DNA of 64,000 nucleotides, from contig CAMBOI010000003.1 in the NCBI GenBank assembly GCA_945869265.1, positions 62,001 through 126,000 on the forward strand, written 5' to 3'. Below the pieces are notes generated by a model. The model made no database searches. It was not told the origin of the DNA and saw only the letters and a program-made list of their open reading frames with translations. Source of the stretch: an uncultured Prevotella sp. (GTDB lineage: Bacteria > Bacteroidota > Bacteroidia > Bacteroidales > Bacteroidaceae). Within the stretch, counting starts at the first letter, position 1. Each line of letters opens with the position of its first letter. This document shows, piece by piece, positions 8,248 to 17,490 of the stretch. A program made the position numbers and the translations under genes.

Positions 8248-8934
8248 ATGAAGAAAAAAGGATTATTAACTTGGTTGATTTCAATAATCGCCTTAACCAT
8301 GGCTATGCCTGTGATGGCGCAGAATTATCATAACGGACGCCCCGAAAGGCCTTCATATAATGGAGGTTATAACAACCATACTCTCGATGGCAATGAGATA
8401 TACTACGGTCTGCGTCTCGGACTTGGATTCGCCACGGTGAATAACTCCGAGCTTGACAAGTATGACGGTCCCAGCAGTCGCACTGGCTTAAACATTGGTG
8501 CCGTTGCCGGTTTCCAGCTCTCTCCCTCGGCTCCTGTATATCTTGAGTCGGGATTGTTCTATACAGAGAAGGGCGGACGCAACAATAAGAAGCAGGATAT
8601 CGACTTCAATCTCAACTATCTCGAACTGCCCATCCTTGTGAAGTATTGTGTTGACCTTGATGGCGAGTTCTCCCTCCAGCCCTTCGTCGGCGGTTATCTC
8701 GCTTATGGAGTGGGAGGAAAGATCAAGCGTCACACCGACCGCACCATCGAGTCGGCATTCTCTCGCGACCTCTTCAAGCGTTTTGATGGCGGTCTTCGCT
8801 TCGGTTGTGGCATTGAATACCAGATGCTCTATGCCGACCTTTCCTACGAGCTTGGTCTTGCCAACATCGGCCGTGATGCTTTCGAGAAAACCCACAACTC
8901 CTGTTTCTATATGAACATTGGTGTAAATTTCTAA
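8248..8934 (+). CDS. Small outer-membrane beta-barrel protein (PorT-like)
   Basis: A 228-residue protein with a clear signal peptide (MKKKGLLTWLISIIALTMAMPVMAQ). A long alternating polar/aromatic pattern follows (YYGLRLGLGFATV, LYTEKGGRNNKK-like turns, LPILVKYCV), ending in NIGVNF, the usual C-terminal beta-signal. This is the plan of the 'outer membrane protein beta-barrel domain' family seen in PorT-like proteins. Start 8248 is chosen because the preceding in-frame codons would overlap the promoter. Eight to ten strands are expected. No specific cargo or function can be read from the sequence. Confidence 0.75.
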   Translation: MKKKGLLTWLISIIALTMAMPVMAQNYHNGRPERPSYNGGYNNHTLDGNEIYYGLRLGLGFATVNNSELDKYDGPSSRTGLNIGAVAGFQLSPSAPVYLESGLFYTEKGGRNNKKQDIDFNLNYLELPILVKYCVDLDGEFSLQPFVGGYLAYGVGGKIKRHTDRTIESAFSRDLFKRFDGGLRFGCGIEYQMLYADLSYELGLANIGRDAFEKTHNSCFYMNIGVNF

Positions 8935-9054
8935 TATATATAATAAGGTATAGAAATAATGAGAAAATAGGGCACTATAGGTGATAAATTGAACAAAATG
9001 AATAATTTTTTGAAAAAAGTTGGAAAAAAATTAGTTTGTTTCAAAAATTATTAT

Positions 9055-9062
9055 TACCTTTG
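9055..9062 (+). promoter_or_regulatory. -7 promoter box of the lipoprotein gene
   Basis: TACCTTTG, followed by a roughly 100-nt AT-rich 5' leader before the ATG at 9169. The long A-rich leader and strongly biased codon choice suggest high expression. Confidence 0.6.
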
Positions 9063-9168
9063 CCCCGAATTTCATTAATGATAGATAGTATATACGAAAA
9101 AAATAACAATTGAGAACATAAAGTAAACAATTTAATATTAATAAGTCTAATTTTAATTTTTAAAAGAG

Positions 9169-11220
9169 ATGAAAAGAAAATTAACTAGTATTTTGCTTAT
9201 GTCTGCCCTTCTCGTGGGTGGCGCAAGCACATTCGTTTCTTGTAAGGACTTCGATGGCGACTCAGTAGCTGAGAACAACGCCAAGTTAGCAGGTCTCGAC
9301 GCACTGCTTCAAGAGAAGATACAGGAACTTAACGCCCTTAAGACTAAGGTAGATGGCCAGGGTGAGAAGATTGACGATCTCCTTAGCCGTGTTGCTACCG
9401 CTGAGGACAAGCTCAATTCAATCATTTGGATTGTTGACTATGAGTCTGAACTTAGGGCTTGGGCACTCGCTCAGAAGGATGATCAGCTCCTCGACTATCT
9501 CTATGGTCTGAAGTCTGTATGTCCTGACTATGAGGATCTCGTAACAAAGCAGTATCTTGCACAGTATTGCTCTGCTGACACCGAGGAGTTCGTTGACGCT
9601 ATCGAGGATTGCATCAACAAGAAGATTGCTGAGTACTGCAAGCTCGAGGGTCTTCAGTCTATCGAGGACTTCATGAACCTCGTTAACCAGATTCCTACAT
9701 TTGTTCAGACTGCAAAACAGAAGCTCGCTGAGCTCGAGGGCCAGGACAAGCTTCTCAATGCAAGAATTGACAAGCTCGTAACAAGCGTTAACGTGGATAT
9801 GGTTTCTAATCCTATCTATGGAACATTCAACACTCCGTTCGGTATTAAGAGCTATGTTCTCACTGGTTTCGTAGGTGGTCAGATTGAGAAAGCTGATTTC
9901 AACGGTGTAAAGGTTGGCGGTCTCGCTGCTTCTCTTGATGCTGGAAATGTTTATCTTACAGTTAACCCTGCTGAGGTTGACGCTGAGGGATGGAGCTTGG
10001 ATCTCGTTGGTCGTGATGGCAAGCCCGCTCCTGGTTTCGGTAACCTCGTACTCGTAGCTGACAATACTCCTGTTACAACTATTAGCACTCGTGCTTCTAA
10101 CGGTCTCGGTGGCTATGTTGCTGCTGCAAAGTTGGATGATGCTGCCGCTGCTAAGGTTGTCATTGACAAGGAAGGCCTGAAGGATGTTGCTAAGAACGTT
10201 CTTGGCAAGCTTCGTGGTCAAGAGGCTCTTGATATCACCAACGCTGTTTACACTATCTACAACCAGTTTAACAATATCATTCCGCAGTACTATGCAATCA
10301 AGTGCCAGGTTAAGGATGATAAGTCTAATGGTGAAACCAAGACTAAGACTTATGTTTCTGACTACGACATCGCTGCTGTAACTGTTAAGCCTCTCGCTTA
10401 TACAACTAACATTGGTGTAGTTGGTGAGAAGGTTAACATTCCTTCTATCCCAGCTTTCGAGGATCTGCTCGGTATTGAGATTAAGAACATTGAGTTCGAT
10501 GACATCAAAGTAAATAAGATTACAGGTATGCAGTTTGCTGCAAAAGTTCCTAGTGCTAATATGTATGCAGGTGTTATGCCTACTTCTAATGGTATTTATG
10601 ATGATAACACAGCTAAGAAATTATATGTCTATGTAGATGGTGAAATATTGACTTTTGAATATTCAAAGCGTGATAATACTACTACTACAGATACTTACCT
10701 CTATACAATGGAAGGTGATGTAGATGATGTTATCCGCGACATCAACAGTCAGCTTTCAAAGGTTGAATCTAATGTTAACACAACCCTCAACAGCGTTAAG
10801 GGTGCTCTTGACAAGGCTGGCAAGTACTACAACAAGGTTGCTCCTAAGCTGAACAAGGTTATCTCTAAGGTTAACTACGTCCTCGACAATGCTAACCAGC
10901 TCCTCCAGCCTATAATGCTCGGTGTCGCTGATGGTGACGCATTCCGTCTGAGCGAGGTAGAAGCTGCTCCTACAGTAGTTAAGGCTAACGGTGAAAATGC
11001 AATTGTCCTTGCTCCTACTTCTTACACACTCGAGCTCCTCGCTCCTGCTTATAAGAAGAGCATCAAGGTTAATGGTACAGAGCTCAACAATGCAACTCTT
11101 GACGGTGCTACCAAGACTGTAGTTGCTACTCTCAAGGCTGGTAAGAACACTATCGAGTACTCTACAATGGACTTCTACGGAAATGTAGTTACTAAGAAGT
11201 ACTACGTTGAAGTACGATAA
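9169..11220 (+). CDS. Coiled-coil surface lipoprotein of unknown function
   Basis: A 683-residue protein. The lipoprotein signal ends in the lipobox STFVSC-KD, so it should be lipidated at Cys26. Residues about 38-85 form a heptad-rich coiled coil (ALLQEKIQELNALKTKVDGQ...LLSRVATAEDKL), and a second helical segment occurs near 525-575 (INSQLSKVESNVNTTLNSVK). Between them lie beta-rich, Ala/Val-rich segments, and the C-terminus (IEYSTMDFYGNVVTKKYYVEV) resembles an Ig-like domain. Codon choice is strongly biased to GCT, AAG and CTC, unlike the flanking genes, which in this lineage indicates a very abundant protein. It is followed after 39 bp by the OmpA-family porin, so the two may form a surface assembly. 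No named family recognised. Confidence 0.75.
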   Translation: MKRKLTSILLMSALLVGGASTFVSCKDFDGDSVAENNAKLAGLDALLQEKIQELNALKTKVDGQGEKIDDLLSRVATAEDKLNSIIWIVDYESELRAWALAQKDDQLLDYLYGLKSVCPDYEDLVTKQYLAQYCSADTEEFVDAIEDCINKKIAEYCKLEGLQSIEDFMNLVNQIPTFVQTAKQKLAELEGQDKLLNARIDKLVTSVNVDMVSNPIYGTFNTPFGIKSYVLTGFVGGQIEKADFNGVKVGGLAASLDAGNVYLTVNPAEVDAEGWSLDLVGRDGKPAPGFGNLVLVADNTPVTTISTRASNGLGGYVAAAKLDDAAAAKVVIDKEGLKDVAKNVLGKLRGQEALDITNAVYTIYNQFNNIIPQYYAIKCQVKDDKSNGETKTKTYVSDYDIAAVTVKPLAYTTNIGVVGEKVNIPSIPAFEDLLGIEIKNIEFDDIKVNKITGMQFAAKVPSANMYAGVMPTSNGIYDDNTAKKLYVYVDGEILTFEYSKRDNTTTTDTYLYTMEGDVDDVIRDINSQLSKVESNVNTTLNSVKGALDKAGKYYNKVAPKLNKVISKVNYVLDNANQLLQPIMLGVADGDAFRLSEVEAAPTVVKANGENAIVLAPTSYTLELLAPAYKKSIKVNGTELNNATLDGATKTVVATLKAGKNTIEYSTMDFYGNVVTKKYYVEVR

Positions 11221-11259
11221 TTGACACATAAAAAGAATTTTTAATACTGAATACATATT

Positions 11260-12393
11260 ATGAAAATTAAGAATATTCTTCTGTCAGGTGTAATGGCAAT
11301 GGGTTGTCTCGTTGCCAATGCACAGGACGCACCTAAGACCGAATACGTATTCAATCCTCATTGGTACGTACAGGGTCAGATTGGTGCCCAGTACACCTTG
11401 GGTGAGGTGAAGTTTGGAGATCTTATTTCTCCGAACATCCAGCTCGGTGTTGGTCGTCAGTTCTCTCCGATTTGGGGTGCCCGCTTCTCTGTTAATTCTT
11501 GGCAGAGTAAGGGTGGTATCAACGAGTACAGTTGGGCTGATGGTGCAAAGGTAGGTAAAGAGAAGTACAACTGGAAGTATATCGCTCCTATGGTTGACGG
11601 AACTCTTAACCTCTCTAACGCTCTCTGTGGTTATAATCCTACTCGTACCGTAAGTGTTGGTCTCTTAGCTGGTATCGGTCTGAACGTAGGTTTCAGCAAC
11701 GACGATGCTGTTGCTCTCGCAGCAACTGCAGATAAACACAATCATGGTTCTGAGAACCTTAAATACGCTTGGGACGGAACTAAGGTCCGCTTCGTAGGCC
11801 GCGTAGGTGCTAACGTTGACTTCCGCATTGACGATGCTTGGTCAATCGGTATTGAGGCTAATGCCAACGTACTTAGCGATAACTACAACTCAAAGAAAGC
11901 TGGCAACGGTGACTGGTACTTCAACGCTCTCGTTGGTGTACGCTATAACATCGGCAAGACCTACTCTACACGCACTATCACTCCTCCCGCTCCAGTGGAG
12001 AAGATCGTAGAGCGCATCGTAGAGAAGATTGTTGAGGTTCCCGCTAAGACTGAAGAGCGCGTTAAGGGTGGTAAGCTCCGTCGCGAGGTATTCTTCACCA
12101 TCGGTAAGAACAAGATCAGCCAGGATGGCTTCAACAAGATTCAGGAAGTTGTTGACTTCATGAAGAAGTATCCTGAGGCAACAGTTACTGTAACAGGTTA
12201 TGCTGACCGTGGTACAGGTTCTGCTAAGTTCAACGACCGTATCGCCGCTCGTCGTGCTGACGTTGTTGAGACAGAGCTCGTTAAACGTGGTATCGCTCGC
12301 GACCGCATCGTGAAGTCTTCTAAGGGTTCACGCGTACAGCCGTTCAACGACAACGACATGAACCGCGTTACTATCTGTATCGCAGAGGATTAA
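11260..12393 (+). CDS. OmpA-family major outer-membrane protein
   Basis: A 377-residue protein with a signal peptide (MKIKNILLSGVMAMGCLVANAQ). An N-terminal beta-barrel of roughly residues 30-235 ends in NALVGVRYNIGKTY, followed by a Pro/Val hinge (PVEKIVERIVEKIVEVPAKT). The C-terminal OmpA peptidoglycan-binding domain covers about residues 270-377: VFFTIGKNKI, VTVTGYADRGTGSAKFNDRIAARRADVV and NRVTICI. The GYAD...N...R.A.RR pattern is the peptidoglycan-contacting motif. The protein links the outer membrane to the wall, as the major OmpA-like proteins of Porphyromonas and Bacteroides do. Codon bias matches the upstream lipoprotein, and the 39-bp gap suggests one transcript. Confidence 0.93.
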   Translation: MKIKNILLSGVMAMGCLVANAQDAPKTEYVFNPHWYVQGQIGAQYTLGEVKFGDLISPNIQLGVGRQFSPIWGARFSVNSWQSKGGINEYSWADGAKVGKEKYNWKYIAPMVDGTLNLSNALCGYNPTRTVSVGLLAGIGLNVGFSNDDAVALAATADKHNHGSENLKYAWDGTKVRFVGRVGANVDFRIDDAWSIGIEANANVLSDNYNSKKAGNGDWYFNALVGVRYNIGKTYSTRTITPPAPVEKIVERIVEKIVEVPAKTEERVKGGKLRREVFFTIGKNKISQDGFNKIQEVVDFMKKYPEATVTVTGYADRGTGSAKFNDRIAARRADVVETELVKRGIARDRIVKSSKGSRVQPFNDNDMNRVTICIAED

Positions 12394-12426
12394 TCTAATC
12401 ACGAAGCAATATTTTAAATCATAATA

Positions 12427-12475
12427 AGTCGGTCTTCTTCCTTTGTAATATTACTTAGGTTGAGACCGACTTTTT
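12427..12475 (+). terminator. Intrinsic terminator after the OmpA gene
   Basis: AGTCGGTCT (12427-12435) pairs with AGACCGACT (12463-12471) around a 27-nt loop and is followed by a T tract. Confidence 0.7.
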
Positions 12476-12496
12476 CTTTGTAACATTATTAGAACC

Positions 12497-13675
12497 ATGA
12501 AGAAATATCTATTAGCAAGTGCTGCCTCGCTTCTCATGTCAACAGCTGCTTTTGCCCAGTTGGGTGAAAATGGCTATTATCGTGTGCAGAATAATGCTAC
12601 AAGTAGATACGTTGGTATCATACATGATAGAAGTGAGACCGAGGTGGTAACAACCCAAGCTGACTTGAATGCCTTGCGTGCATACAAGAATTGGGATTGG
12701 GTGGAGTCAGATCCGGCTACGATTATTTTTATCGAAAAGAAGAGTTCAGGAACAACAAACGGTAAAACTTATTATAATTGCAATCTCCACGGACAGGGTA
12801 CTAACACTTATTCAATTATCAACTACGATATAAAGATAATGGATATTGGTGGTAAGTACAGATGTTATGTTGTTTATAACGGAACACAATATCTGACGGA
12901 ATTGACAGAATCAAGTAGTGCAGTAGTAAACAAACTTAATATTAATAACAGTAGTACATGGGATTGGAATATCCTTCCTGTAAGTTCATCAGGTAGCAAC
13001 TACTTCGGAGTTAAACCTACAGTTACTGCTGACGGTAAATATTATGCGACAATGTATGCACACTGGGGATTCACTCCTGTATCTGCTTCTACCAAGGCAT
13101 ATTATGTGGAGAAGGTGGAGAATGGTTATGCTGTTATCCGACAGATATCAGGTGCTGTTCCTGCTGCAACTCCAGTAATCTTTGAGTGTGCAGGAGCTAC
13201 TGCTGCAGATAATAAGCTTGACATAGCTATTAATAGCGCAACATTGCCAAGTGCCAACAATCTTAGTGGTGTGTATTTCTGCATTGACAATGGACAGAGT
13301 TTTCATAGGGACTATGTGGCATACGACCCTGCAACAATGCGCGTTCTTGGTGTCTGCAGTGATGGAAGACCCGGTTTTATTAAGAAGGCTGCAAGTGACT
13401 TTAAAGTGCCTGATGATTTTTGGACCTTTATGGCAGAGGGTGCTATACCGGCAAATACTGCTTATCTTAAAGTGCCATCTGACACTCCTGATGAACTGCC
13501 CCTCATCACTGCCGAGGAATATGCCGCTGGCATTAACGGCGTGACTATCGACGGAAATGTTGCTTCCAACATAACTACATTAAGTGGAACTACCGTTCGC
13601 AAGAATGCTACATCAACTGCTGGTCTTCGTCCTGGTGTATATATCTGGAATAAAAAGAAGATTGTAGTGAAATAA
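12497..13675 (+). CDS. Secreted protein of unknown function with sorting-type C-terminal tail
   Basis: A 392-residue protein with a signal peptide (MKKYLLASAASLLMSTAAFA) and mature start QLGENGYYRVQNNATSRYVGI. The opening GYYRVQN...RYVG is typical of ricin-B/beta-trefoil-like 'residue' modules in secreted Prevotella proteins, but I cannot assign a family. The C-terminus (GLRPGVYIWNKKKIVVK) resembles tails in which a G-V-Y-I strand is followed by a basic K-K-I-V-V-K end, as in type IX secretion cargo. It follows the OmpA terminator and has its own terminator at 13680, so it is a separate unit. Function unknown. Confidence 0.7.
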   Translation: MKKYLLASAASLLMSTAAFAQLGENGYYRVQNNATSRYVGIIHDRSETEVVTTQADLNALRAYKNWDWVESDPATIIFIEKKSSGTTNGKTYYNCNLHGQGTNTYSIINYDIKIMDIGGKYRCYVVYNGTQYLTELTESSSAVVNKLNINNSSTWDWNILPVSSSGSNYFGVKPTVTADGKYYATMYAHWGFTPVSASTKAYYVEKVENGYAVIRQISGAVPAATPVIFECAGATAADNKLDIAINSATLPSANNLSGVYFCIDNGQSFHRDYVAYDPATMRVLGVCSDGRPGFIKKAASDFKVPDDFWTFMAEGAIPANTAYLKVPSDTPDELPLITAEEYAAGINGVTIDGNVASNITTLSGTTVRKNATSTAGLRPGVYIWNKKKIVVK

Positions 13676-13679
13676 CGAT

Positions 13680-13712
13680 AAAGGCTATCTTCATTGAACG
13701 AAGATAGCCTTT
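13680..13712. terminator. Bidirectional terminator between convergent genes
   Basis: A perfect 13-bp stem, AAAGGCTATCTTC (13680-13692) and its complement (13700-13712), with a 7-nt loop. It lies between the secreted-protein gene and the leftward CotH gene. Confidence 0.85.
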
Positions 13713-13720
13713 ATTATGTC

Positions 13721-16108
13721 TTAACGACTGAGAATCTTTCGTGACGACTTCCCTTGGCGTGAGATAATTACCTCAGGGTGTTGTGACGTATTAATGCGAA
13801 CACCCTTGAGATTGTAATAATCGGCTGGCGTATCATCTGAGAGAACCTGATTGATACCAGTGTCTGTATCCACAATAGCCTCAATGGCAAGGCTCTTGCA
13901 TGAGGGCATAAGGAATGAGTAGGAGGAATCTTCGACAGTCTCGGTAGATTCCTTCGAATTATTGTCTGTGGTGGTAACCTTCCATCCCTTGACGATATAT
14001 CCCTCACGCAGCGATTTGCCAGAGATAGTGATGCGGCGATCCTTGAAGAATTTGCCGTCAAAGAGTGCCTCGCTCAACGTTATTCCATTGATGTCTATCT
14101 CCATCTCGCTGCGTTCTGTCTCTGTGGCAGCCTTGTTGACGCTGAGTGGTATCGGAGTGCCCAATTTATAATATTCAGCCAAGTATTTATAGAAATATCC
14201 GGCACGGATAGCAATCCAATTGCGGGCTTTACGAAGTTCTTCATCATATTTGGGCCACCATTCGTTGATTAGCTTGCGATGATGGGGATATTCATACTTT
14301 ATAGCATCGTAGATAGGGTCGAGGATAGCACGGGTGCCGCGCTCATTGAGCCAGTCGCCCATATACACTGCTGCACGGTCGATAAACTCGCGCTGGAAGT
14401 CGGCATCTTCCATCAATCGTCGGAAAAGACGAGTGTGCTCGTATTGGTTGCCCCAATTGGTTCCTGGATCATAGTTGGGGTCGTATATCCACTTGATGGT
14501 ATTATAGTTTGCGTTTACATCATAAAGTCCCAATCCAAAGTCGGTGTCCTTCATAATCCAGCGCCAGCGTCCTCCCTCAGCGATAGGACGCCACATCACG
14601 ATATTGTTTCCGGGGAAGTCGCGGTTGTTGTAGAAGAGGTTGACAAGCATGATATTAAGAAATTCCATGGTGTCCATCCATTTCTCATATTCGGCGAGAG
14701 TATGTCCATGCTCTGCATAGAAGTCCTTAAAGGCATTATAGTTATCCCATGTACCTTCCTTCAGTTCCCACCAGTTTTCAAACATGTCGATGTCCTCCAG
14801 ACCGTCGTAATTGGTATATATATTATCCTCATTGCTGCGCTCACGGATATTCAGCATGCCCATGTATTCGCCGTTGAAATATACGATGGCGGGGCGGTAA
14901 GCCTGATAGTCGATGTCGCAATGGCGTGCGGTATTGAGTTGGATGACAGCATCTCGCATAAAAAGATAGTCGAAGTCATTGCCGGCATTGCGGAGTGCCA
15001 ACGACTTGAAATCGGTTATGCCGGGACGGTCTTCTGGGAAGAATTCATAGTTGAGACGTTTCTCGCCAAATCGCTTGTTGGCATATACGGCAAGTGATTT
15101 GCGTGCCGAACTGCGTGTGGCTCCACCCATGATACGTGCTTCGCACAGTTGGTTTATCTGACTCTCCTTTTCTGGTTCGAAGAAAAACTCTATGTTCATG
15201 GGGCGACGCCAGTCAAACTCATAGTTTTTCTTGCCCGATTGGTAGTTGCCATCCACATAAATACCGATTTTAGAGTCGTAGAGATAATTCTTGTCTGTGG
15301 AAATGGAGATGACGGGTAGGGTGATGTCACGGGGGAAGAAGATGTAAGACTGAGCAGTGGCTCGTGGCGAAAGCATACCGTCGAGGAAGAGTTTTGCCTT
15401 GACGATAGTGGTTTTGGATATTGAGATGGGGCTATTGTAGAGATAGCTGGTGCGTGTGGGTTCCGACCCGTCGGTGGTGTATCTTATCTCAGCTCCTTCT
15501 GAGCCCTCGGGTAGTGATAGTTCGAGGGTAAATGGTTGTCCGTCTTTCATAACCTTACCCTTTACGCAGAACACGGGAGAACCGAGGATATCCTTGCAGG
15601 TCTTACCGCAGTTGGCTGCAGCAGGAGTGGCCTCTGACATATATCCCCAAGAGTCGCTGCCGTCGTTGGTGCGTCCGTAAGCAATATTCGGAGCGGGTTG
15701 TTTCTTCAGTCCTTCCACCTTGTCGATAAGTGTGCCGTTGTTGTAGAGATATACAGCGCAGCCCTTGCCCGATTCCAGTCGGAAGGGTGTGTGAAGGCCT
15801 GTCTCCTCCTTGTCGCAATAGACAATGACGTAGGAACCCGGTTGGATGGTTTTGTCGGGCAGTGCCCAGGCTTTTTTCGGGTCATCCTCGTCGGAGATGG
15901 AATAGGCATTGAGATTTACGGCTGTTGCACCGCTGTTGTAGAGCTCTACCCATGAGTCGGGGAATTCATTGATGTCATCCATGATGCAGTCGATGTTTGA
16001 TTGCATAAGCTCGTTGATGATGAGCTGGGCATGAGCAGTTGATACTGGGCTTGCAATAGATGTTGCAAGCACGAGGGATGTTAGGAGTTTTCTCTTTTTT
16101 GTTGTCAT
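13721..16108 (-). CDS. CotH-kinase / lamin-tail domain secreted protein
   Basis: A 795-residue protein with a signal peptide (ends STAHAQ). An N-terminal lamin-tail domain (about 27-150) shows INELMQSN, DSWVELYNSGATAVNL and GSYVIVY. A chitobiase/Fn3-like beta-sandwich (about 170-260) contains IRYTTDGSEPT. The CotH kinase-like domain (about 270-640) contains FFPEDRPGITDFKSLALRNAG, YFNGEYMGMLNIRER and WIMKDTDFGLGL. CotH proteins are atypical kinases; spore-coat CotH phosphorylates coat proteins, while roles in non-sporing Bacteroidota are unclear. The C-terminal tail DYYNLKGVRINTSQHPEVII has the YNLxGxR sorting-like pattern. It lies 110 bp downstream of dacB across a G-rich repeat. Confidence 0.85.
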   Translation of the reverse strand: MTTKKRKLLTSLVLATSIASPVSTAHAQLIINELMQSNIDCIMDDINEFPDSWVELYNSGATAVNLNAYSISDEDDPKKAWALPDKTIQPGSYVIVYCDKEETGLHTPFRLESGKGCAVYLYNNGTLIDKVEGLKKQPAPNIAYGRTNDGSDSWGYMSEATPAAANCGKTCKDILGSPVFCVKGKVMKDGQPFTLELSLPEGSEGAEIRYTTDGSEPTRTSYLYNSPISISKTTIVKAKLFLDGMLSPRATAQSYIFFPRDITLPVISISTDKNYLYDSKIGIYVDGNYQSGKKNYEFDWRRPMNIEFFFEPEKESQINQLCEARIMGGATRSSARKSLAVYANKRFGEKRLNYEFFPEDRPGITDFKSLALRNAGNDFDYLFMRDAVIQLNTARHCDIDYQAYRPAIVYFNGEYMGMLNIRERSNEDNIYTNYDGLEDIDMFENWWELKEGTWDNYNAFKDFYAEHGHTLAEYEKWMDTMEFLNIMLVNLFYNNRDFPGNNIVMWRPIAEGGRWRWIMKDTDFGLGLYDVNANYNTIKWIYDPNYDPGTNWGNQYEHTRLFRRLMEDADFQREFIDRAAVYMGDWLNERGTRAILDPIYDAIKYEYPHHRKLINEWWPKYDEELRKARNWIAIRAGYFYKYLAEYYKLGTPIPLSVNKAATETERSEMEIDINGITLSEALFDGKFFKDRRITISGKSLREGYIVKGWKVTTTDNNSKESTETVEDSSYSFLMPSCKSLAIEAIVDTDTGINQVLSDDTPADYYNLKGVRINTSQHPEVIISRQGKSSRKILSR

Positions 16109-16121
16109 GATTTAGGTGATT

Positions 16122-16218
16122 TAATATTTTGGGTTATTGGGGTTATTGGGGTTGATGTAGGGGGTGTAGGGGGTGTAGGGGATTTAGGGGGGGGTAGGTG
16201 TTGTAGGGGGATGTAGGT
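16122..16218. repeat. G-rich tandem repeats (9-mer GGGGTTATT and 9-mer TAGGGGGTG units)
   Basis: Three units of the form GGGGTTATT/GGGGTTGAT, then repeated GTAGGGGG units and a run of eight G. At least four G-tracts of four or more lie within 80 bp, enough for a G-quadruplex on the plus strand. It occupies almost the whole gap between dacB and the CotH gene. Confidence 0.8.
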
Positions 16219-17484
16219 TTAGGGACGACAGAGCTCTTTGCAGATTTGATCTTGTAGGGCGCGGGCGGGACTATCTTTTAGAGAGCCATTGTTGATGATG
16301 GCAAAGCAGAGGGTATGGTTGTTGGGAGTGGAACAGTAGCCGGCAAGAGATTGAACACCTGATAGGGTGCCGGTCTTTGCCCTCACGTTGTCGGCAGTGA
16401 AGGCATTGCGCATTCTGCGCTTGAGAGTGCCGTCGGAACCGGCGATGGGCAGTGAGGGATAGAGATGCAGATATACATTGCTGTTGCGATAGGCATACTT
16501 GAGCATTTCCACCTCTAATTCGGCAGTTGCATAATTATATAATGATAGTCCACTGCCGTCGGCAAAGACATAGTCTGATGGGTTAAGACCAAGTTTGCGC
16601 ACAAGGCGCTTGATGAGGTTGCGTGCATTCTGGGCAGTGCAAGGTCGATTGCCCGAGGAAGCCGCAAGCTGATAGAAAAGCGACTCGGCATATAGATTGT
16701 CGCTGTCCTTCATCATTCGCATGAGAATCTGGTCGATGGAATGAGTGCGGTCAATGAGTTCGTAGGCATCCGAGGGAGTGTCCCCCTCAATGACATTACC
16801 CTGGATGACTATTCCGGCGTCAACCAGTTCGCTGATAAATCTTTCCATAAAATTGTCATTGCGCGAGATAAGCAGAGGAGAGAGCACAGGATTGTCGTCA
16901 TCCCAACACCATCCCCATCCCAGTCGGTCGTTATTCTTCATCATCTTGTCGGCAACAAGGCAACCCCTTATAGTGTCAACACCGAGTGAGCGAATACCTT
17001 CGACAAAGGCTTTCAAGTCATCGGAATTGAAGCGCGGGTCGAAGCCCCCCACGCAATAGACATCGCCAGTGAGCACATTGTCGGTGATGCTGCCTGTATA
17101 GCGCAGGGAAGTGCGGAATTGATAGGAGCCGCCGAGGCGGTCGATGGCAGTGATGGCAGTGATGAGCTTCATGGTGGAGGCAGGACGGAGTGTCTTGCGC
17201 TCGTTATAGCGGAAGATGGTGCTGTCGGCAGTGAGGTCATATACCATCACACCGATATTTGATGTGGAGAGGAGGGGAGAGGAGAAGATGATATTCTCGA
17301 GTCTTGCCTTCACATTGTAGGGCCAGGGGAGGGAATCAGAGGGCAGGCTGACAAAATCAGCCTGGACGGTGGCTTGGGATACGGAATCAGCCTGGACGGT
17401 GGCATCCATACCATCGTCGAGCGACTGCGCTTGCAGAGTAAAATTGGCAATAAATGCCAGAAAAATAGTGATAATTGTCTTCAT
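16219..17484 (-). CDS. dacB: D-alanyl-D-alanine carboxypeptidase/endopeptidase, PBP4 (S13) family
   Basis: A 421-residue protein with a signal peptide (MKTIITIFLAFIANFTLQAQ). The three penicillin-binding motifs are present: S103-T-M-K106 in RPASTMKLITAI, S-D-N in KDSDNLYAESLF, and K-T-G in VRAKTGTLSGVQ. It should trim peptidoglycan stem peptides or cross-links in the periplasm. The ATG at 17484 is preferred over an in-frame TTG three codons upstream, which lies inside the promoter box. Residues 28-43 contain a 10-residue tandem repeat (ATVQADSVSQ / ATVQADFVSL) made by two copies of a palindromic element, located in the flexible linker after the signal peptide where an insertion would be tolerated. 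Confidence 0.92.
   Translation of the reverse strand: MKTIITIFLAFIANFTLQAQSLDDGMDATVQADSVSQATVQADFVSLPSDSLPWPYNVKARLENIIFSSPLLSTSNIGVMVYDLTADSTIFRYNERKTLRPASTMKLITAITAIDRLGGSYQFRTSLRYTGSITDNVLTGDVYCVGGFDPRFNSDDLKAFVEGIRSLGVDTIRGCLVADKMMKNNDRLGWGWCWDDDNPVLSPLLISRNDNFMERFISELVDAGIVIQGNVIEGDTPSDAYELIDRTHSIDQILMRMMKDSDNLYAESLFYQLAASSGNRPCTAQNARNLIKRLVRKLGLNPSDYVFADGSGLSLYNYATAELEVEMLKYAYRNSNVYLHLYPSLPIAGSDGTLKRRMRNAFTADNVRAKTGTLSGVQSLAGYCSTPNNHTLCFAIINNGSLKDSPARALQDQICKELCRP
17344..17372 (-). repeat. Intragenic palindromic element, copy D (in dacB)
   Basis: Read on the minus strand: CCACCGTC (17372-17365), stem CAGGCTGA, loop TTTTG (17356-17352), stem TCAGCCTG (17351-17344). Translated as ATVQADFVSL. 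Same flank, loop and layout as copies A-C with a different but fully paired stem. Confidence 0.7.
17374..17402 (-). repeat. Degenerate palindromic element, copy E (in dacB)
   Basis: A second CCACCGTC plus CAGGCTGA and loop-like TTCCG lies exactly 30 bp from copy D. The distal stem arm reads TATCCCAA and no longer pairs. This gives the 10-residue repeat ATVQADSVSQ. Confidence 0.6.
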
Positions 17485-17490
17485 CGGGTG

